Assembly: GCF_007858255.1 (NCBI RefSeq)
Contig: NZ_VFEU01000001.1
Location: 124,001 to 188,000 of the forward strand
Source: Pseudomonas rhodesiae
GTDB lineage: Bacteria; Pseudomonadota; Gammaproteobacteria; Pseudomonadales; Pseudomonadaceae
Reading direction: 5' to 3'
DNA length: 64,000 nt
Shown: positions 49,809 to 59,763 of the stretch, one piece after another
Numbering within the stretch: the stretch's first letter is position 1
Layout of the letters: every line of letters starts with the position of its first letter
Notes under the pieces: model-generated
Told to the model about the DNA's origin: nothing
Database searches by the model: none
The model's input: the letters and a program-made list of their open reading frames with translations, nothing else
Position numbers and translations under genes: made by a program

Positions 49809-51413
49809 CTATCGCCGCACAATCAGATAAACACCCACGGCGACCATGATCCCGGCCGGCCAATGGCCCAATTGGTTCAGCGGCCCGCCGATCGCCAGCA
49901 TCACGCCACCCACCAGATGCGCCGCGCCCAATAAGCGCAGGAACCAGTCGTCCTTGCGTTTTTGCCACGGTGGCGCGGGGTCTTTGGCGTGGGGTTGGGA
50001 CATGCGCTCAAGCAGGTCACGGGTCATATTGGCCAGGTGCGGCAGCTGTTCGAACTGGCTGTGCAGGTTGCCCAGCATGGTCTTTGGACTCATGCGCTCG
50101 CGCATCCAACGTTCCAGGAACGGCTGCGCGGTGTTCCACAAGTCGAGGTCCGGGTACAGCTGGCGGCCCAGGCCTTCGATGTTGAGCAGGGTTTTTTGCA
50201 GCAGGACCAACTGCGGCTGCACTTCCATATTGAAGCGCCGCGCGGTCTGGAACAGGCGCATCAGTACCTGGCCAAATGAAATATCTTTTAATGGTTTTTC
50301 AAAGATCGGCTCGCACACGGTACGGATTGCCGCTTCGAACTCATTGAGCTTGGTCTCCGCCGGCACCCAGCCCGAATCGATGTGCAATTGCGCCACGCGG
50401 CGGTAGTCGCGCTTGAAGAAGGCGAACAGATTGCGCGCCAGGTAATCCTGGTCTTCCGGAGTGAGGCTGCCGACGATGCCGCAGTCGATTGCGATGTACT
50501 GCGGGCTCCACGGGTTGACGGTGCTGACGAAGATATTGCCCGGGTGCATGTCGGCGTGGAAAAAACTGTCGCGGAACACCTGGGTGAAGAAGATCTCCAC
50601 CCCGCGTTCGGCGAGCATCTTCATGTCGGTGCGCTGGTCGGCCAGGGTGGCCAGGTCGGTGACCTGCACGCCATAGATGCGCTCCATCACCAGCACTTTA
50701 GGGCGGCACCAGTCCCAATACACTTGCGGCACATACAGCAGTTGCGAGCCTTCAAAGTTGCGCCGCAATTGGCTGGCGTTGGCCGCTTCGCGCAGCAGAT
50801 CGAGTTCGTCGTAGATGGTTTTTTCGTAGTCGGCGACCACGTCCACCGGGTGCAGCAAGCGTGCATCGGCGCTGAAACGCTCGGCGGCGCGGGCGAGGAT
50901 AAACAGCCATGCCAGGTCCTGGCCGATGATCGGCTTGAGGCCCGGGCGAATCACCTTCACCACCACTTCTTCGCCGGTCTTGAGTTGCGCGGCGTGCACT
51001 TGCGCCACGGAGGCCGAGGCCAGGGGCTCGACGTCAAAGCGCCTGAACACCTCGCTGATCTTTTTGCCCAGTTGCTCTTCGATCAGCGCCATCGACTGTT
51101 GCGAATCGAAGGGCGGCACGCGGTCCTGCAACAGCATCAGTTCGTCGGCGATGTCTTCGGGCAGCAGGTCGCGGCGGGTTGAGAGAATTTGCCCGAACTT
51201 GATGAAGATCGGCCCCAGGTCCTGCAATGCCAGGCGCAGGCGCGCACCACGGCTGAGCTCCAGCCGTTTGCGGGGCAGCCAGCGCCACGGCAGTACATAG
51301 CGCACCGCCAGCAGGAACCATGGCAAGGGCAGGGCGAACAGCAGGTCATCGAGACGGTAGCGGATTACGACGCGCTGGATACGGAACAAACGGCGGACGG
51401 CGAGCAGCTTCAT
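49809..51413 (-). CDS. ubiB: Ubiquinone biosynthesis ATPase/kinase-like protein UbiB
   Basis: Atypical kinase-like protein of 534 residues required for ubiquinone synthesis. The KxGQ motif is [15 protein letters not shown] near residue 70. The nucleotide-binding part includes [11 protein letters not shown] and IAIDCGIVG. Two hydrophobic helices at the C-terminus ([17 protein letters not shown] and [15 protein letters not shown]) anchor it in the membrane. The start overlaps the stop of ubiJ. Confidence 0.96.
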   Translation of the reverse strand: MKLLAVRRLFRIQRVVIRYRLDDLLFALPLPWFLLAVRYVLPWRWLPRKRLELSRGARLRLALQDLGPIFIKFGQILSTRRDLLPEDIADELMLLQDRVPPFDSQQSMALIEEQLGKKISEVFRRFDVEPLASASVAQVHAAQLKTGEEVVVKVIRPGLKPIIGQDLAWLFILARAAERFSADARLLHPVDVVADYEKTIYDELDLLREAANASQLRRNFEGSQLLYVPQVYWDWCRPKVLVMERIYGVQVTDLATLADQRTDMKMLAERGVEIFFTQVFRDSFFHADMHPGNIFVSTVNPWSPQYIAIDCGIVGSLTPEDQDYLARNLFAFFKRDYRRVAQLHIDSGWVPAETKLNEFEAAIRTVCEPIFEKPLKDISFGQVLMRLFQTARRFNMEVQPQLVLLQKTLLNIEGLGRQLYPDLDLWNTAQPFLERWMRERMSPKTMLGNLHSQFEQLPHLANMTRDLLERMSQPHAKDPAPPWQKRKDDWFLRLLGAAHLVGGVMLAIGGPLNQLGHWPAGIMVAVGVYLIVRR

Positions 51414-52033
51414 GCGTTATCGCTTGGATCAAGGGAACGGCTCAGGCGCTCGAAGCGCGCCTCAAGACGTTCCAGGTCGAGTTTGGCCTTGTCGAGTTCG
51501 CGAAAGCGCGCTTGCGCTTCCCGTTGCCCGACCAGAGTGCGCGATTCTTCGCTCAGGTATTCGGCGAGGTTCTGGTTAAGGCTGGCGAATCCCTGCTGGT
51601 ACCAGCGCGTGCGGCTGCGCACGTGACCGCTGATCAACTGGGTGGCGACGGGGCCGATCCAGCGCGAGAGCTCGTATTCCCAGTCCAGTTCCAGATCCTG
51701 CAGCACGGCGGCCAGGTCCATCAGCACCGCGCTGTCGCCTTCCAGCTCAACTTCGGTGCTGTGCAGGATGGCGGTCTTGTTGCGGCTCAGCGCCAGGTGC
51801 AGCAGGCTCGATGCCGGCGCACGCAGGGTGCAGTCGGCGTCGGCGGCCCACTGGGTCGCCAGCATCAGGCCTTCATCGCTGGGCAGGATAAACAGCTGCA
51901 AGGCGGGGCTGCGGCAGTCGACGGCGATAACGTTGCCGTTCAGGTGTGCGAGCCGCGCCAGGGCAGTGCTGTCCAGGCGCAGCACACGGTTGAGACCGTG
52001 CTCGACGCTGGCGAGAAGACCTTGCAGCAGCAT
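51410..52033 (-). CDS. ubiJ: Ubiquinone biosynthesis accessory factor UbiJ
   Basis: A 207-residue lipid-binding protein with an SCP2 domain in the first 110 residues; with UbiK it organises the soluble Ubi complex. The C-terminal part is helical with a coiled-coil ([21 protein letters not shown]). It overlaps ubiE by one base and ubiB by four. Confidence 0.93.
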   Translation of the reverse strand: MLLQGLLASVEHGLNRVLRLDSTALARLAHLNGNVIAVDCRSPALQLFILPSDEGLMLATQWAADADCTLRAPASSLLHLALSRNKTAILHSTEVELEGDSAVLMDLAAVLQDLELDWEYELSRWIGPVATQLISGHVRSRTRWYQQGFASLNQNLAEYLSEESRTLVGQREAQARFRELDKAKLDLERLEARFERLSRSLDPSDNA

Positions 52034-52803
52034 CAGGGCTTGATGCCACGGTGCAGGGCGACGATGCCCGAGGTCATGTTGTGGTAGGTCACACGGTCAA
52101 AACCGGCTTCCACCATCATCGACTTCAGGGTTTCCTGGTCGGGGTGCATGCGGATCGATTCGGCCAGGTAGCGGTAGCTCTCGGCGTCATTGGTGATCAG
52201 CTTGCCCATCAGCGGCATGAAGGCAAAGGAGTAGGTGTCGTAGACCTTGGACATCAGCGCGTTGGTCGGCTTGGAGAACTCCAGCACCAACAGGCGGCCA
52301 CCCGGTTTGAGTACGCGCAGCATCGAGCGGATCGCGTCTTCTTTATGGGTCACGTTGCGCAGGCCGAAGGCGATGGTCACGCAGTCGAAATGGTTGTCGG
52401 GGAACGGCAGCTTTTCAGCGTCGGCCTGGACGAACTCGATATTGCCGGCCACTCCTTTGTCGAGCAGACGGTCACGGCCGACCTTGAGCATCGAACCGTT
52501 GATGTCCGCCAGCACCACCTGGCCAGTCGGGCCGACGAGCTTGGAGAACTTGGCGGCCAGGTCGCCCGTGCCGCCGGCGATGTCCAGCACGCGATTGCCG
52601 GGGCGTACGCCCGACAATTCGATGGTGAAGCGCTTCCACAAGCGGTGCATGCCGCCGGAAAGCACATCGTTCATCAGGTCGTACTTGGCGGCTACGGAGT
52701 GGAACACCTCAGCGACTTTTTCCGCTTTCTGGCTTTCCGGGACGTTCTTGAAGCCGAAGTGAGTGGTGGGTTCGGCATCGCTGCCTTTGCGCTGATCAGT
52801 CAT
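52033..52803 (-). CDS. ubiE: Ubiquinone/menaquinone C-methyltransferase
   Basis: SAM-dependent C-methyltransferase of ubiquinone synthesis, 256 residues. The SAM site [15 protein letters not shown] is near residue 70. The family signatures [18 protein letters not shown] and LVLEFSKP are present. The ATG at 52803 begins MTDQRKGS; upstream in-frame residues run into the promoter. It is the first gene of the leftward ubi-his-tat-rsmE block and diverges from the PHA genes. Confidence 0.96.
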   Translation of the reverse strand: MTDQRKGSDAEPTTHFGFKNVPESQKAEKVAEVFHSVAAKYDLMNDVLSGGMHRLWKRFTIELSGVRPGNRVLDIAGGTGDLAAKFSKLVGPTGQVVLADINGSMLKVGRDRLLDKGVAGNIEFVQADAEKLPFPDNHFDCVTIAFGLRNVTHKEDAIRSMLRVLKPGGRLLVLEFSKPTNALMSKVYDTYSFAFMPLMGKLITNDAESYRYLAESIRMHPDQETLKSMMVEAGFDRVTYHNMTSGIVALHRGIKP

Positions 52804-52961
52804 ATCGCTGTCACCAAAAGAGAATGCGGCACATGATAATCCCCAAGGCTTGCTTTGTCTTGGCAAGGCTGCAGGTAAGATAGAGGGGCGCCGAGACGTT
52901 TTGCCGCATTCACGTTGTGCAAGTCTCTATTTTTCAAGTCTCTGCAAGAGGAATCATCGCA

Positions 52962-53237
52962 ATGGCCCGTATCACCGTTGAGCGTGCACATTCCCTGGGT
53001 AAAGAAGGCGCACGGGCAAAGGCCGACAAGTTGGCGAGCAAACTCAAGGAACAATATGGCCTGGAATCGTCGTGGTCTGGCGATACCTTGAACCTCAAGC
53101 GTTCCGGGGTTAAAGGCACCGTACTTGTGGCTGACGACTCGCTGCGTATCGATGTGGAACTGGGCCTGCTGATGTCGGCCATGAGCGGCACCCTCAAGTC
53201 CGAAATCGAAAAAGCCTTGGACAAAGCCTTGGCCTGA
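52962..53237 (+). CDS. Polyhydroxyalkanoic acid system family protein
   Basis: A 91-residue basic protein found next to pha genes in pseudomonads. It shows ARITVERAHSLGKEGARAKADKLASKLKEQYGLESSWSGD and ends in a helical region rich in Lys. The function is not established; granule association is inferred from position. GAGGA precedes the ATG at 52962. Confidence 0.85.
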   Translation: MARITVERAHSLGKEGARAKADKLASKLKEQYGLESSWSGDTLNLKRSGVKGTVLVADDSLRIDVELGLLMSAMSGTLKSEIEKALDKALA

Positions 53238-53341
53238 CTACTTAGGGTTAGGGTGCCGATTCTAATTTTTCCTCCTACTTTGTGCCCAAGCCCACAACTC
53301 CTGCGGGCCGTTCCTCCCCCCTATTTTGTGTGAGGTGCACC

Positions 53342-53764
53342 ATGGCCAACGTTATCCTGAAGAAAAAAATCGACACTCAAACCCGCGCCCTGAGCGATGT
53401 TAAATCCTACGCGCGCAAGATCTGGCTGGCGGGCCTGGGGGCCTATGCGAAGGTCGGCAGTGAGGGCAGCGAGTATTTCAAAGAGCTGGTTAAGAGCGGT
53501 CAACATATTGAAAGTAAAGGCAAAAAAGTTGCCGTTGAACAACTTGATGCCGCCAACAGTCAGATTGACCAAGTAAAGAGTAATGTCACTGCGGTCAAAG
53601 GTCGGGTAGAAGTTCAGCTGGATAAAGTTGAAAAAGCTTTTGATACTCGCGTTGCAAGTGCCTTGAATCGAATCGGCATTGCGTCTAAACATGACGTGGA
53701 GACACTCTCTGCTAAGCTCGAAGAGCTGACGGCATTGCTCGAACGTGTCGCGCGTAAACATTAA
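53342..53764 (+). CDS. phaI: Phasin PhaI
   Basis: PHA granule-associated protein, 140 residues, which coats polymer granules. The shared phasin signature YARKIWLAGLGAYAKVGSEG is near residue 25, followed by amphipathic helices and a heptad-like C-terminal segment (LSAKLEELTALLERV) for oligomerisation. GTGAGG lies upstream. phaF follows after 12 bases. Confidence 0.94.
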   Translation: MANVILKKKIDTQTRALSDVKSYARKIWLAGLGAYAKVGSEGSEYFKELVKSGQHIESKGKKVAVEQLDAANSQIDQVKSNVTAVKGRVEVQLDKVEKAFDTRVASALNRIGIASKHDVETLSAKLEELTALLERVARKH

Positions 53765-53776
53765 GGAGACAACGGG

Positions 53777-54706
53777 ATGGCTGTTAAAAAGAATACTCAG
53801 AAAGAAGGCAGCTCGTGGATCGGGGAAGTTGAAAAATACTCCCGTAAGATCTGGCTTGCTGGTTTAGGCGTGTACTCGAAGGTCAGCAGTGATGGCGGCA
53901 AATACTTCGAGACCTTGGTTAAAGACGGCGAAAAAGCCGAGAAGTTGACCAAGACCACCGTTGGCAAGAAAGTCGATGCGGCCAAGGCCAGCGCAGGTTC
54001 GGCCAAGGCAAGCATTTCCGATACCTGGGGCAAGTTGGAAGAGACCTTCGACAAGCGCCTCAACAGTGCCATTTCGCGCTTGGGCGTGCCCAGCAAAGCG
54101 GAGCTGAAGGCGCTGCACGGCAAGGTCGACACGCTGACCAAGCAAATCGAGAAACTCACCGGCGCTAAAGTGGCACCCGTGAAAACCGCCGCCGCCAAAC
54201 CTGCGGCCAAAACCGCAGCGGCTAAACCGGCCGCAAAAACTGCCGCCAAGCCATTGGTGAAAGCCGCCGCCAAACCTGCAGCGAAAACCGCGGCCAAGGC
54301 GCCGGCTAAGGCGGCGGCCAAGCCAGCGGCCAAAACCGCAGCAGCCAAGCCGGCTGCAAAAGCGGCCGCTAAACCGGTCGCTGCCAAAGCGGCTGCCAAG
54401 CCTGCGACCAAAGCCGCCGCCAAGCCTGCAGCCAAACCAGCAGCTAAGGCTGCGGCGAAACCGGCCGCCAAGCCTGCGGCGAAAACCGCAGCGGCCAAGC
54501 CCGCCGCCAAACCTGCTGCCAAGCCCGCCGCAGCGAAGAAGCCCGCCGCCGCCAAAAAACCTACGGCCGCCAAACCGGCAGCGGCAACCAAACCTGCAGC
54601 TCCCGCATCAACCGCCTCTACTGCCAACTCGGTCTCCGCGCCGACGCCAGCTGCCACTACCCCGACTGCAACGCCGGCTACCCCGACGCCTTCCAGTCAG
54701 TCCTGA
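53777..54706 (+). CDS. phaF: Phasin/nucleoid-binding protein PhaF
   Basis: A 309-residue two-part protein. Residues 1-130 are a phasin domain close to PhaI (YSRKIWLAGLGVYSKVSSDG) that binds granules. The remainder is a histone-H1-like tail made of many AAKP/AAAKP repeats (about 131-275) and a Thr/Pro/Ser end. The tail binds DNA, and in P. putida PhaF tethers granules to the nucleoid for even partition. The repeat-rich DNA shows as internal direct repeats at 54170-54600. A terminator follows; fimbrial genes lie convergently beyond it. Confidence 0.96.
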   Translation: MAVKKNTQKEGSSWIGEVEKYSRKIWLAGLGVYSKVSSDGGKYFETLVKDGEKAEKLTKTTVGKKVDAAKASAGSAKASISDTWGKLEETFDKRLNSAISRLGVPSKAELKALHGKVDTLTKQIEKLTGAKVAPVKTAAAKPAAKTAAAKPAAKTAAKPLVKAAAKPAAKTAAKAPAKAAAKPAAKTAAAKPAAKAAAKPVAAKAAAKPATKAAAKPAAKPAAKAAAKPAAKPAAKTAAAKPAAKPAAKPAAAKKPAAAKKPTAAKPAAATKPAAPASTASTANSVSAPTPAATTPTATPATPTPSSQS

Positions 54707-54727
54707 TTTTTCCGGGACATCCAAAAA

Positions 54728-54757
54728 TACCCGGCCTGCGAAGGTCGGGTTTTTTTG
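54728..54757 (+). terminator. Rho-independent terminator of phaIF
   Basis: ACCCGGCCT and AGGTCGGGT form the stem with one G-U/A mismatch around GCGA, preceded by A's and followed by seven T. It starts 21 bases after the phaF stop codon. Confidence 0.9.
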
Positions 54758-54794
54758 TACCCGCTGATTTTTACCGGCAACAACGCCAGCGCCA

Positions 54795-55322
54795 TCAGTT
54801 GTAAGTGATCGAAACGGTAACGGCGCTGGCCAGACTGCCGTGGGTGAGGGGTTCCCCGGTTTTGTGGTACGCCGCCGTCAGCGGCATCACTGCTTTATTG
54901 CCGGCAGTTGCGATGCTACGGCTGCGCTGGTCCACGGTGCCGTTGGCGGGGATGGTATACGCGGGGGAGCCGCGATGTATGAGCTGCAGGGCTGTTCCCC
55001 CCGAGGTCCCGGTATTGGAAAACAGTTGGGCGTTACCCGTTGAAGGGGTGCCGGAGAACAGAAAAACCACAGTGTTGATATCCGACTCGCAGTCGGCGGA
55101 AATCTCGAAATCAAACGCGCCCGTACTGGCCGCCGCATCGAAGTCCGAGACCTTGATGGTGGGCAAGGTAATGGTGCGGTTCTCATCGCCGGCCGCCAGG
55201 TTGCAGGTGCCGGCGTTGATCTGGCCGACAAAAGTCAAAGTTCCCGTGGTGGCGGCCTGAACCCCATGGCTGGCCACGCCCACAGTGATTGCCAGCCAAA
55301 CCGCTGGCGCGCGGGTGTTCAT
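54795..55322 (-). CDS. Fimbrial subunit, minor, adhesin pilin-domain-like
   Basis: A 175-residue pilin of the chaperone-usher type. Signal peptide MNTRAPAVWLAITVGVASHGVQA. The first Cys pair is in INAGTCNLAAGDENRTITLP and ADCESD, and the C-terminal beta-zipper strand ends SAVTVSITYN. It is strikingly like the C-terminal half of the next gene's product (NRTI..., NTGT..GVAL/GTALQL, ANGT, VMPL..AYHKTG). It is the last gene of the operon, 18 bases from the adhesin. Confidence 0.85.
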   Translation of the reverse strand: MNTRAPAVWLAITVGVASHGVQAATTGTLTFVGQINAGTCNLAAGDENRTITLPTIKVSDFDAAASTGAFDFEISADCESDINTVVFLFSGTPSTGNAQLFSNTGTSGGTALQLIHRGSPAYTIPANGTVDQRSRSIATAGNKAVMPLTAAYHKTGEPLTHGSLASAVTVSITYN

Positions 55323-55340
55323 CGCGTGATCCTCAATCGG

Positions 55341-56303
55341 TCAGTCATAGGTGATGTGGACGGTCACGGTGCTGATGAAGGTGCCTTGAGTGACCGTGCC
55401 GTTCTTGTGATAAGCGCTACCGAGCGGCAGCACGGCGCGGTTGCCCGAGACCGCCAGCGTGCGTGTGTCTTCGGTGCCGTTGGCGAGTATGTTCTGCACG
55501 CCGCCGCCGAGGCGTGAGTACAGCCAGAGCGCAACGCCTGCGGCGGTGCCCGTGTTGGCGAAGATCCGATCATTGCCCGGTGCCGGTGCGCCGGAAAAAC
55601 GGAACTTCACGTTCATGGCGTCGCTGCATTGCGCGGTCAATTCGAAATCCCGTCCGCCAACGACCGTCTGGGTGTCGAATGCACGGACTTGCACCGGCTC
55701 GAACAGGATCGTGCGGTTGACGTCACCGGCGTCCAGGTTGCAGGTGGGCGTAGGGGCGACAAAACGCACCGATGTATTGAGCAGCAAGTGAAAGCGGCCT
55801 TTACCGCCGTCCCAACGATCTTCAACCAGGCTTCCACTGGTCAGCGTGCCGCTGGTGACGGGGCCGGTTTTGAAGAACAACGCCTCCGCGCTGACATTGC
55901 TGTACAGCGCAAACGCATTGCTCTGACTGAACGGGGGCGAGGTGTGCAGTTGATGGGGGTAAACCAGTCCCCTGTGATTACGCACCAGCACGCGTATGCC
56001 GACCCCTGGCACACCGGTGTGATACGCCGTGACGCCTGCGCCCGGCACCATCGCCGAGTCGGTGAAGCGCCCGATAATCTGCCTGGGGGTCGAAGTGCGG
56101 CAGTTGAGTTCAAAGCTGGGCGCGATGCCGTTGAAAGCCTGCCGGATAATCAGGCTGCCGACGGGAAGGCTGGCGGGAACGGTGATGGTATCCGGCAGGG
56201 ACAGGCCGTGCTCGGAGTTGGGATATAGCCGACACTCAGCAAGCACCGTGACCGGCGCCCCGACTATCAGCAGGAGCAAACAACATCTAACAGTGTGCGT
56301 CAT
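55341..56303 (-). CDS. Two-domain fimbrial tip adhesin
   Basis: A 320-residue FimH-like protein. The signal peptide MTHTVRCCLLLLIVGAPVTVLA is followed by a receptor-binding domain (about 23-175) with Cys pairs (ECRLYPN, LNCRTSTP), then a pilin domain from about residue 186 (TPTCNLDAGDVNRTI) that ends VTVHITYD. The binding domain gives no ligand clue. The ATG at 56303 has GAGG upstream. It lies 52 bases after the usher. Confidence 0.83.
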   Translation of the reverse strand: MTHTVRCCLLLLIVGAPVTVLAECRLYPNSEHGLSLPDTITVPASLPVGSLIIRQAFNGIAPSFELNCRTSTPRQIIGRFTDSAMVPGAGVTAYHTGVPGVGIRVLVRNHRGLVYPHQLHTSPPFSQSNAFALYSNVSAEALFFKTGPVTSGTLTSGSLVEDRWDGGKGRFHLLLNTSVRFVAPTPTCNLDAGDVNRTILFEPVQVRAFDTQTVVGGRDFELTAQCSDAMNVKFRFSGAPAPGNDRIFANTGTAAGVALWLYSRLGGGVQNILANGTEDTRTLAVSGNRAVLPLGSAYHKNGTVTQGTFISTVTVHITYD

Positions 56304-56355
56304 GGGCAACCTCGTTATCAGAAGCCGGGTATCAAGGGGCGCGTGATCGTGCCGT

Positions 56356-58950
56356 TCAGCCGCTTGCATCGCGCTCGGCCGCTGGCGGCTGCGCGGCGAG
56401 GTCTGCACCGAGTTGGCACAGGTCAGCGTTCAGATGCCGCAAGCGCTGCTTGTTCTGCGCCGTGGCCGCGATGGCGGCGTTGTAGGTAAACCAGCAAGTG
56501 GCAGTGGCGGTTGAACCCCACTTGACGGTCAATTTGCCCCGCGCCCGTGAGACCCGAACAAACGCCTTTCCACCTTGGCCGACGATCCCGACACTGGCGC
56601 CGTCTTCATCGAATACATCCGAACCGAACGGCAATGGGCTGCCGTCCTCGCGCTGTGTGCTGATCAACAAGGCTTGGCCGCTGACCGTCTCGAATTGCAG
56701 CTTCACCACCGAGCCGGCGCGGGGCGCGACGTTGCGCGCTGCGGTCTTGAGTTCGACATCCACGGACAAGTCCTTGGGGTCCAGCTCGACCACGTTCTGT
56801 CGATAGGGCGTGAGGTGGCTCACCACCGCCTGGCCGTGTTTGCCGACGTGGGCGGCGTGGTTGCCATTGATCCTCGCGCCCTGGGCGTCGGGTGGCTGGA
56901 CGATCCCCAGGGTGTCGCCCAGCTCCGGGGCGAAGATCAGGCCGTCGGCGTGCGCAACCAGGCCTCCGGTCATGCCCAGCGACGTCGAGCGGTACGCCTC
57001 GCTGTGGCCATAGCTGGCGGACAACACGCCATAATCGGCCTGGTACTTCATATCGGCACTCTGGGTGTTGCCGCTGCCCTGGGTGCGGCTGGTGCTCAGG
57101 CCGTAGCTCAGTTGATTGTGCTCGCCCCAACTACCGCCCAGGCTGATCCGCTCGCCGCTGTTGTGGTCGCCACGGTAGGCCGTGCTGGTCAGAGTAGGCG
57201 TATGCGTGCCGCTGCCCAGAGGCAGGCTCAGGGTCAAATCCAGCTGTTGATCGACTTCACCACTCAGCACATCACGGCCGCGCTGAACGCTGAGGGTGTA
57301 GTGGAGGTTTTTCCAGTGGCCGCTGTAGCCGGCACTGAAGGTCAGGTTGCCCCCTGAACGGTTCCAGTAGTGTTGCGAAGAACCGGTCACATACACCGAG
57401 CCGTGGCTCAGGCTTTGATTAAGGCTGATATCCATCCTGTCGCGCAGGCGTGACACGTTGTCCAGGTCGCGTCCGTCCAGGGCATGGTCACGCAGTTGCG
57501 CGGCATCGCCCGCCGTCAGAAAACCGGAGGTGGAGTAACGGTAAGCGCCGAGGGTGAAGTGGGTGCCGCTGTCGGCAAAATTCTTGCTGTAGCGCAGTTG
57601 CACGCTGTGCCCGCTGCGCGAGCCGTGCCTGGGGATGTCGGCGCTTGAGTGTGTCAGGTCCACGGACAATGCGCCCAATGGCGTGTTGAATGCCGCGCCT
57701 GCCAATTGGGCGCGGTAGTCCTCGCCCAGCATCGCGCCGGTGTAGCCGGTCAGCAGATTGCTCAGACCCTGTTGGTAAGTGGCCTGCATCAACTTGGGCG
57801 GATGGCGCAGCCCCAGCTCATCCACCTGGCCGACACTTAGCGTGTAGCGCCGATAGCCCGGCCGCAGCAAGTGAGCATTGGCGGCGAACGGCACGATAAA
57901 CGCGCGCTGGCGCCCATCGGCCTCGGTGATCGTCACACTCAGGTCGCCGCCGTAACCGGTCGGGAAAAAATCGTCGAGCACAAAGTGGCCGGGCGCCACC
58001 GACACTTCGCTGAGCAATACACCACGTTGACGCACGCTGACACGGGCATTGGTTTCGGCGACACCGCGCACCACCGGCGCAAAGCCGGTCATGGAGTCCG
58101 GCAACATCCGGTCATCGCTGAACAGGCTGATGCCGCGCAGGCGAATGCTGTCGAAAAGTTCGCCGGGGGTATGGATTTCGCCGGCCATCAGTTGTGAGCG
58201 CCACCGACTCAGTTCGCGCTGCACGTAGGTGGCGTTGCTCTGATAGCCAGCGGCGCCGAGGCTGTGGCTGTAGCTGCCGTTATGTCGCCAATGCCAATCG
58301 CCCAGGTTAAGCCCGGTGTTCAGGCCCACGTAGTGGGAGTCCAGCGAGCGGCCGTTGGTACGGGTGGTAAAGGTGTTGGCGTTGTAGCGCACGAACGCTG
58401 CGTCCACGCCACTTTCCCAGTGCCTGGGGTCGACATAGCCACGCGCTTGGCGCGTCAGGTAAACCTGGGGGATCTGCAAGTCCAGGCGCGTTTCGCCGAT
58501 ATCGAACTGGCTGCTGGCGCCGGGTAGATAGCTGGCGATATCGGCACAACGGTCAAACGGTTTGCGCGGGCCGGATGTTTGTTGGTCGGCGCTGTCGACC
58601 TCGATACCGAAGCGTTGCAACGCCTCACGTTCCAGGCACAGCTGTGCCGACGGCTGACCCTGGACGGCGATAAACGTGACGCTCTCGCGCCCGAGCCACT
58701 GACCGTTGAGGTACACCTCTGAACGGTAGGTGCCTGGCAACACGACGTTGCCCTGGCTGAATTTCGCGATATCGACCTGCAAGCCTGCCGCGCCATCGGC
58801 AAAGAAAGCCGGGTTGAACTCCACATACTCGGCGCCGTGGGCGTCCATCGCCTCGGCGCTGCTCACCAGCAGCAGGCTACGCATTGTCAGACTCAAACCA
58901 CGGCGTGCCAGGGGCGCGCTGCGGACGCCGGTGGGCGTGATCGCACTCAT
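56356..58950 (-). CDS. Fimbrial outer-membrane usher
   Basis: An 864-residue usher of the FimD/PapC family: assembles and secretes pilins through a 24-stranded barrel. It begins with a signal (LSLTMRSLLLVSSAEAMDA) and the N-terminal chaperone-binding domain (VEFNPAFFADGAAGLQVDIAKFSQGNVVLPGTYRSEVYLN). The barrel carries characteristic VAETNARVSVRQRGVLLSEVSVAPGHFVLDDF and DLSVTITEADGRQ stretches. The C-terminal domain ends with GKAFVRV and Cys near TCWFTYN. The start codon choice (58950) is not certain because the signal starts 22 residues in. Confidence 0.92.
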   Translation of the reverse strand: MSAITPTGVRSAPLARRGLSLTMRSLLLVSSAEAMDAHGAEYVEFNPAFFADGAAGLQVDIAKFSQGNVVLPGTYRSEVYLNGQWLGRESVTFIAVQGQPSAQLCLEREALQRFGIEVDSADQQTSGPRKPFDRCADIASYLPGASSQFDIGETRLDLQIPQVYLTRQARGYVDPRHWESGVDAAFVRYNANTFTTRTNGRSLDSHYVGLNTGLNLGDWHWRHNGSYSHSLGAAGYQSNATYVQRELSRWRSQLMAGEIHTPGELFDSIRLRGISLFSDDRMLPDSMTGFAPVVRGVAETNARVSVRQRGVLLSEVSVAPGHFVLDDFFPTGYGGDLSVTITEADGRQRAFIVPFAANAHLLRPGYRRYTLSVGQVDELGLRHPPKLMQATYQQGLSNLLTGYTGAMLGEDYRAQLAGAAFNTPLGALSVDLTHSSADIPRHGSRSGHSVQLRYSKNFADSGTHFTLGAYRYSTSGFLTAGDAAQLRDHALDGRDLDNVSRLRDRMDISLNQSLSHGSVYVTGSSQHYWNRSGGNLTFSAGYSGHWKNLHYTLSVQRGRDVLSGEVDQQLDLTLSLPLGSGTHTPTLTSTAYRGDHNSGERISLGGSWGEHNQLSYGLSTSRTQGSGNTQSADMKYQADYGVLSASYGHSEAYRSTSLGMTGGLVAHADGLIFAPELGDTLGIVQPPDAQGARINGNHAAHVGKHGQAVVSHLTPYRQNVVELDPKDLSVDVELKTAARNVAPRAGSVVKLQFETVSGQALLISTQREDGSPLPFGSDVFDEDGASVGIVGQGGKAFVRVSRARGKLTVKWGSTATATCWFTYNAAIAATAQNKQRLRHLNADLCQLGADLAAQPPAAERDASG

Positions 58951-59001
58951 TGTTAAGCGTTTCCAAAAACAGGTGTTGCTCGGCTCCCGGCATAGGGAGG
59001 G

Positions 59002-59757
59002 TCATGGGGCGACCTTGGCGTTGTGGAGGACCTTCACCCCGAAATCGTCCAGCGTCTGGAATTCCACGCTGGCCGTAGCTCCAGGCGGCGCTTTGAGGTC
59101 GGGCAGATCGAAGCGGGTGCGAGCGCCGGGCATCACCATATTGCCGGCCCCGGAGGCAGCGGCTTGGCGCCCATGGCGTTGCCCGGCGACCTGCACCTCG
59201 ACACGCTCGAAGGTCACCAGGTAAGGGGTCGGGTTGAACACTTCCACCGCCTCGCCGTAGGCGCTCGACACGCGGCGCCACTGCAACTTGGCGGGCGCGG
59301 CCTCGGCACCGTGGGGCAGGCCCGGGGGACGCAGGATCAGCTTGATCCGTGTGCGAAACGCCAGTTGCAGCTGGTTACTGGGCTGGACGCCTCGCGCCTG
59401 CGCCGGCACCTCCAGCACGTTGAACCAAAACAGGCTCTCCTGCGCTGGCGGCAACCCTTCGCCGGTGTAAGCCACGCGTACGACCTGCTGTTTACCCGGC
59501 TCCATGCGAAAGATCGGCGGTGTGACCACGAACGGTATGTCGGCCAGTTCTGGCGTCGAATGTTCGTCGCCGTTGTCGAGCCAGGTCTGGATCAGCACCG
59601 GTACTTGGTTCCTGCTTTCAAGCCTGACGGTGACTTCCTTGTGGGGCTGCGGATAGATGATCCGTGTGCTGCTGATCACCACGCTCGCCTGCGCCGATAG
59701 CGCGACGACCATGGCGCACAGGGCTGCCAGGGTGTGTCGAATCGAAAGAGTGGACAT
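59002..59757 (-). CDS. Periplasmic fimbrial chaperone B
   Basis: A 251-residue PapD-like chaperone with signal MSTLSIRHTLAALCAMVVALSAQA. The first Ig domain shows RIIYPQPHKEVTVRLESRNQVPVLIQTWLD and the conserved FRMEPGKQQVVRV; then LFWFNVLEVP. It is a paralogue of chaperone A, 6 bases upstream in transcription. Each could serve a different subunit set (major pilin versus tip). Confidence 0.92.
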   Translation of the reverse strand: MSTLSIRHTLAALCAMVVALSAQASVVISSTRIIYPQPHKEVTVRLESRNQVPVLIQTWLDNGDEHSTPELADIPFVVTPPIFRMEPGKQQVVRVAYTGEGLPPAQESLFWFNVLEVPAQARGVQPSNQLQLAFRTRIKLILRPPGLPHGAEAAPAKLQWRRVSSAYGEAVEVFNPTPYLVTFERVEVQVAGQRHGRQAAASGAGNMVMPGARTRFDLPDLKAPPGATASVEFQTLDDFGVKVLHNAKVAP

Positions 59758-59763
59758 GGGCGG

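Noticed and set aside
54170..54600. Tandem DNA repeats as a possible satellite or phase-variable tract
   Set aside because: They are in frame and encode the AAKP-rich tail of PhaF, a known feature of that protein. Codons vary between repeats, so it is not a simple slippage tract.
53797..54657. A 286-residue hydrophobic open frame antisense to phaF
   Set aside because: Its Ala/Gly/Leu-rich sequence is just the complement of the Lys/Ala/Pro repeats. It has no start signals of its own.
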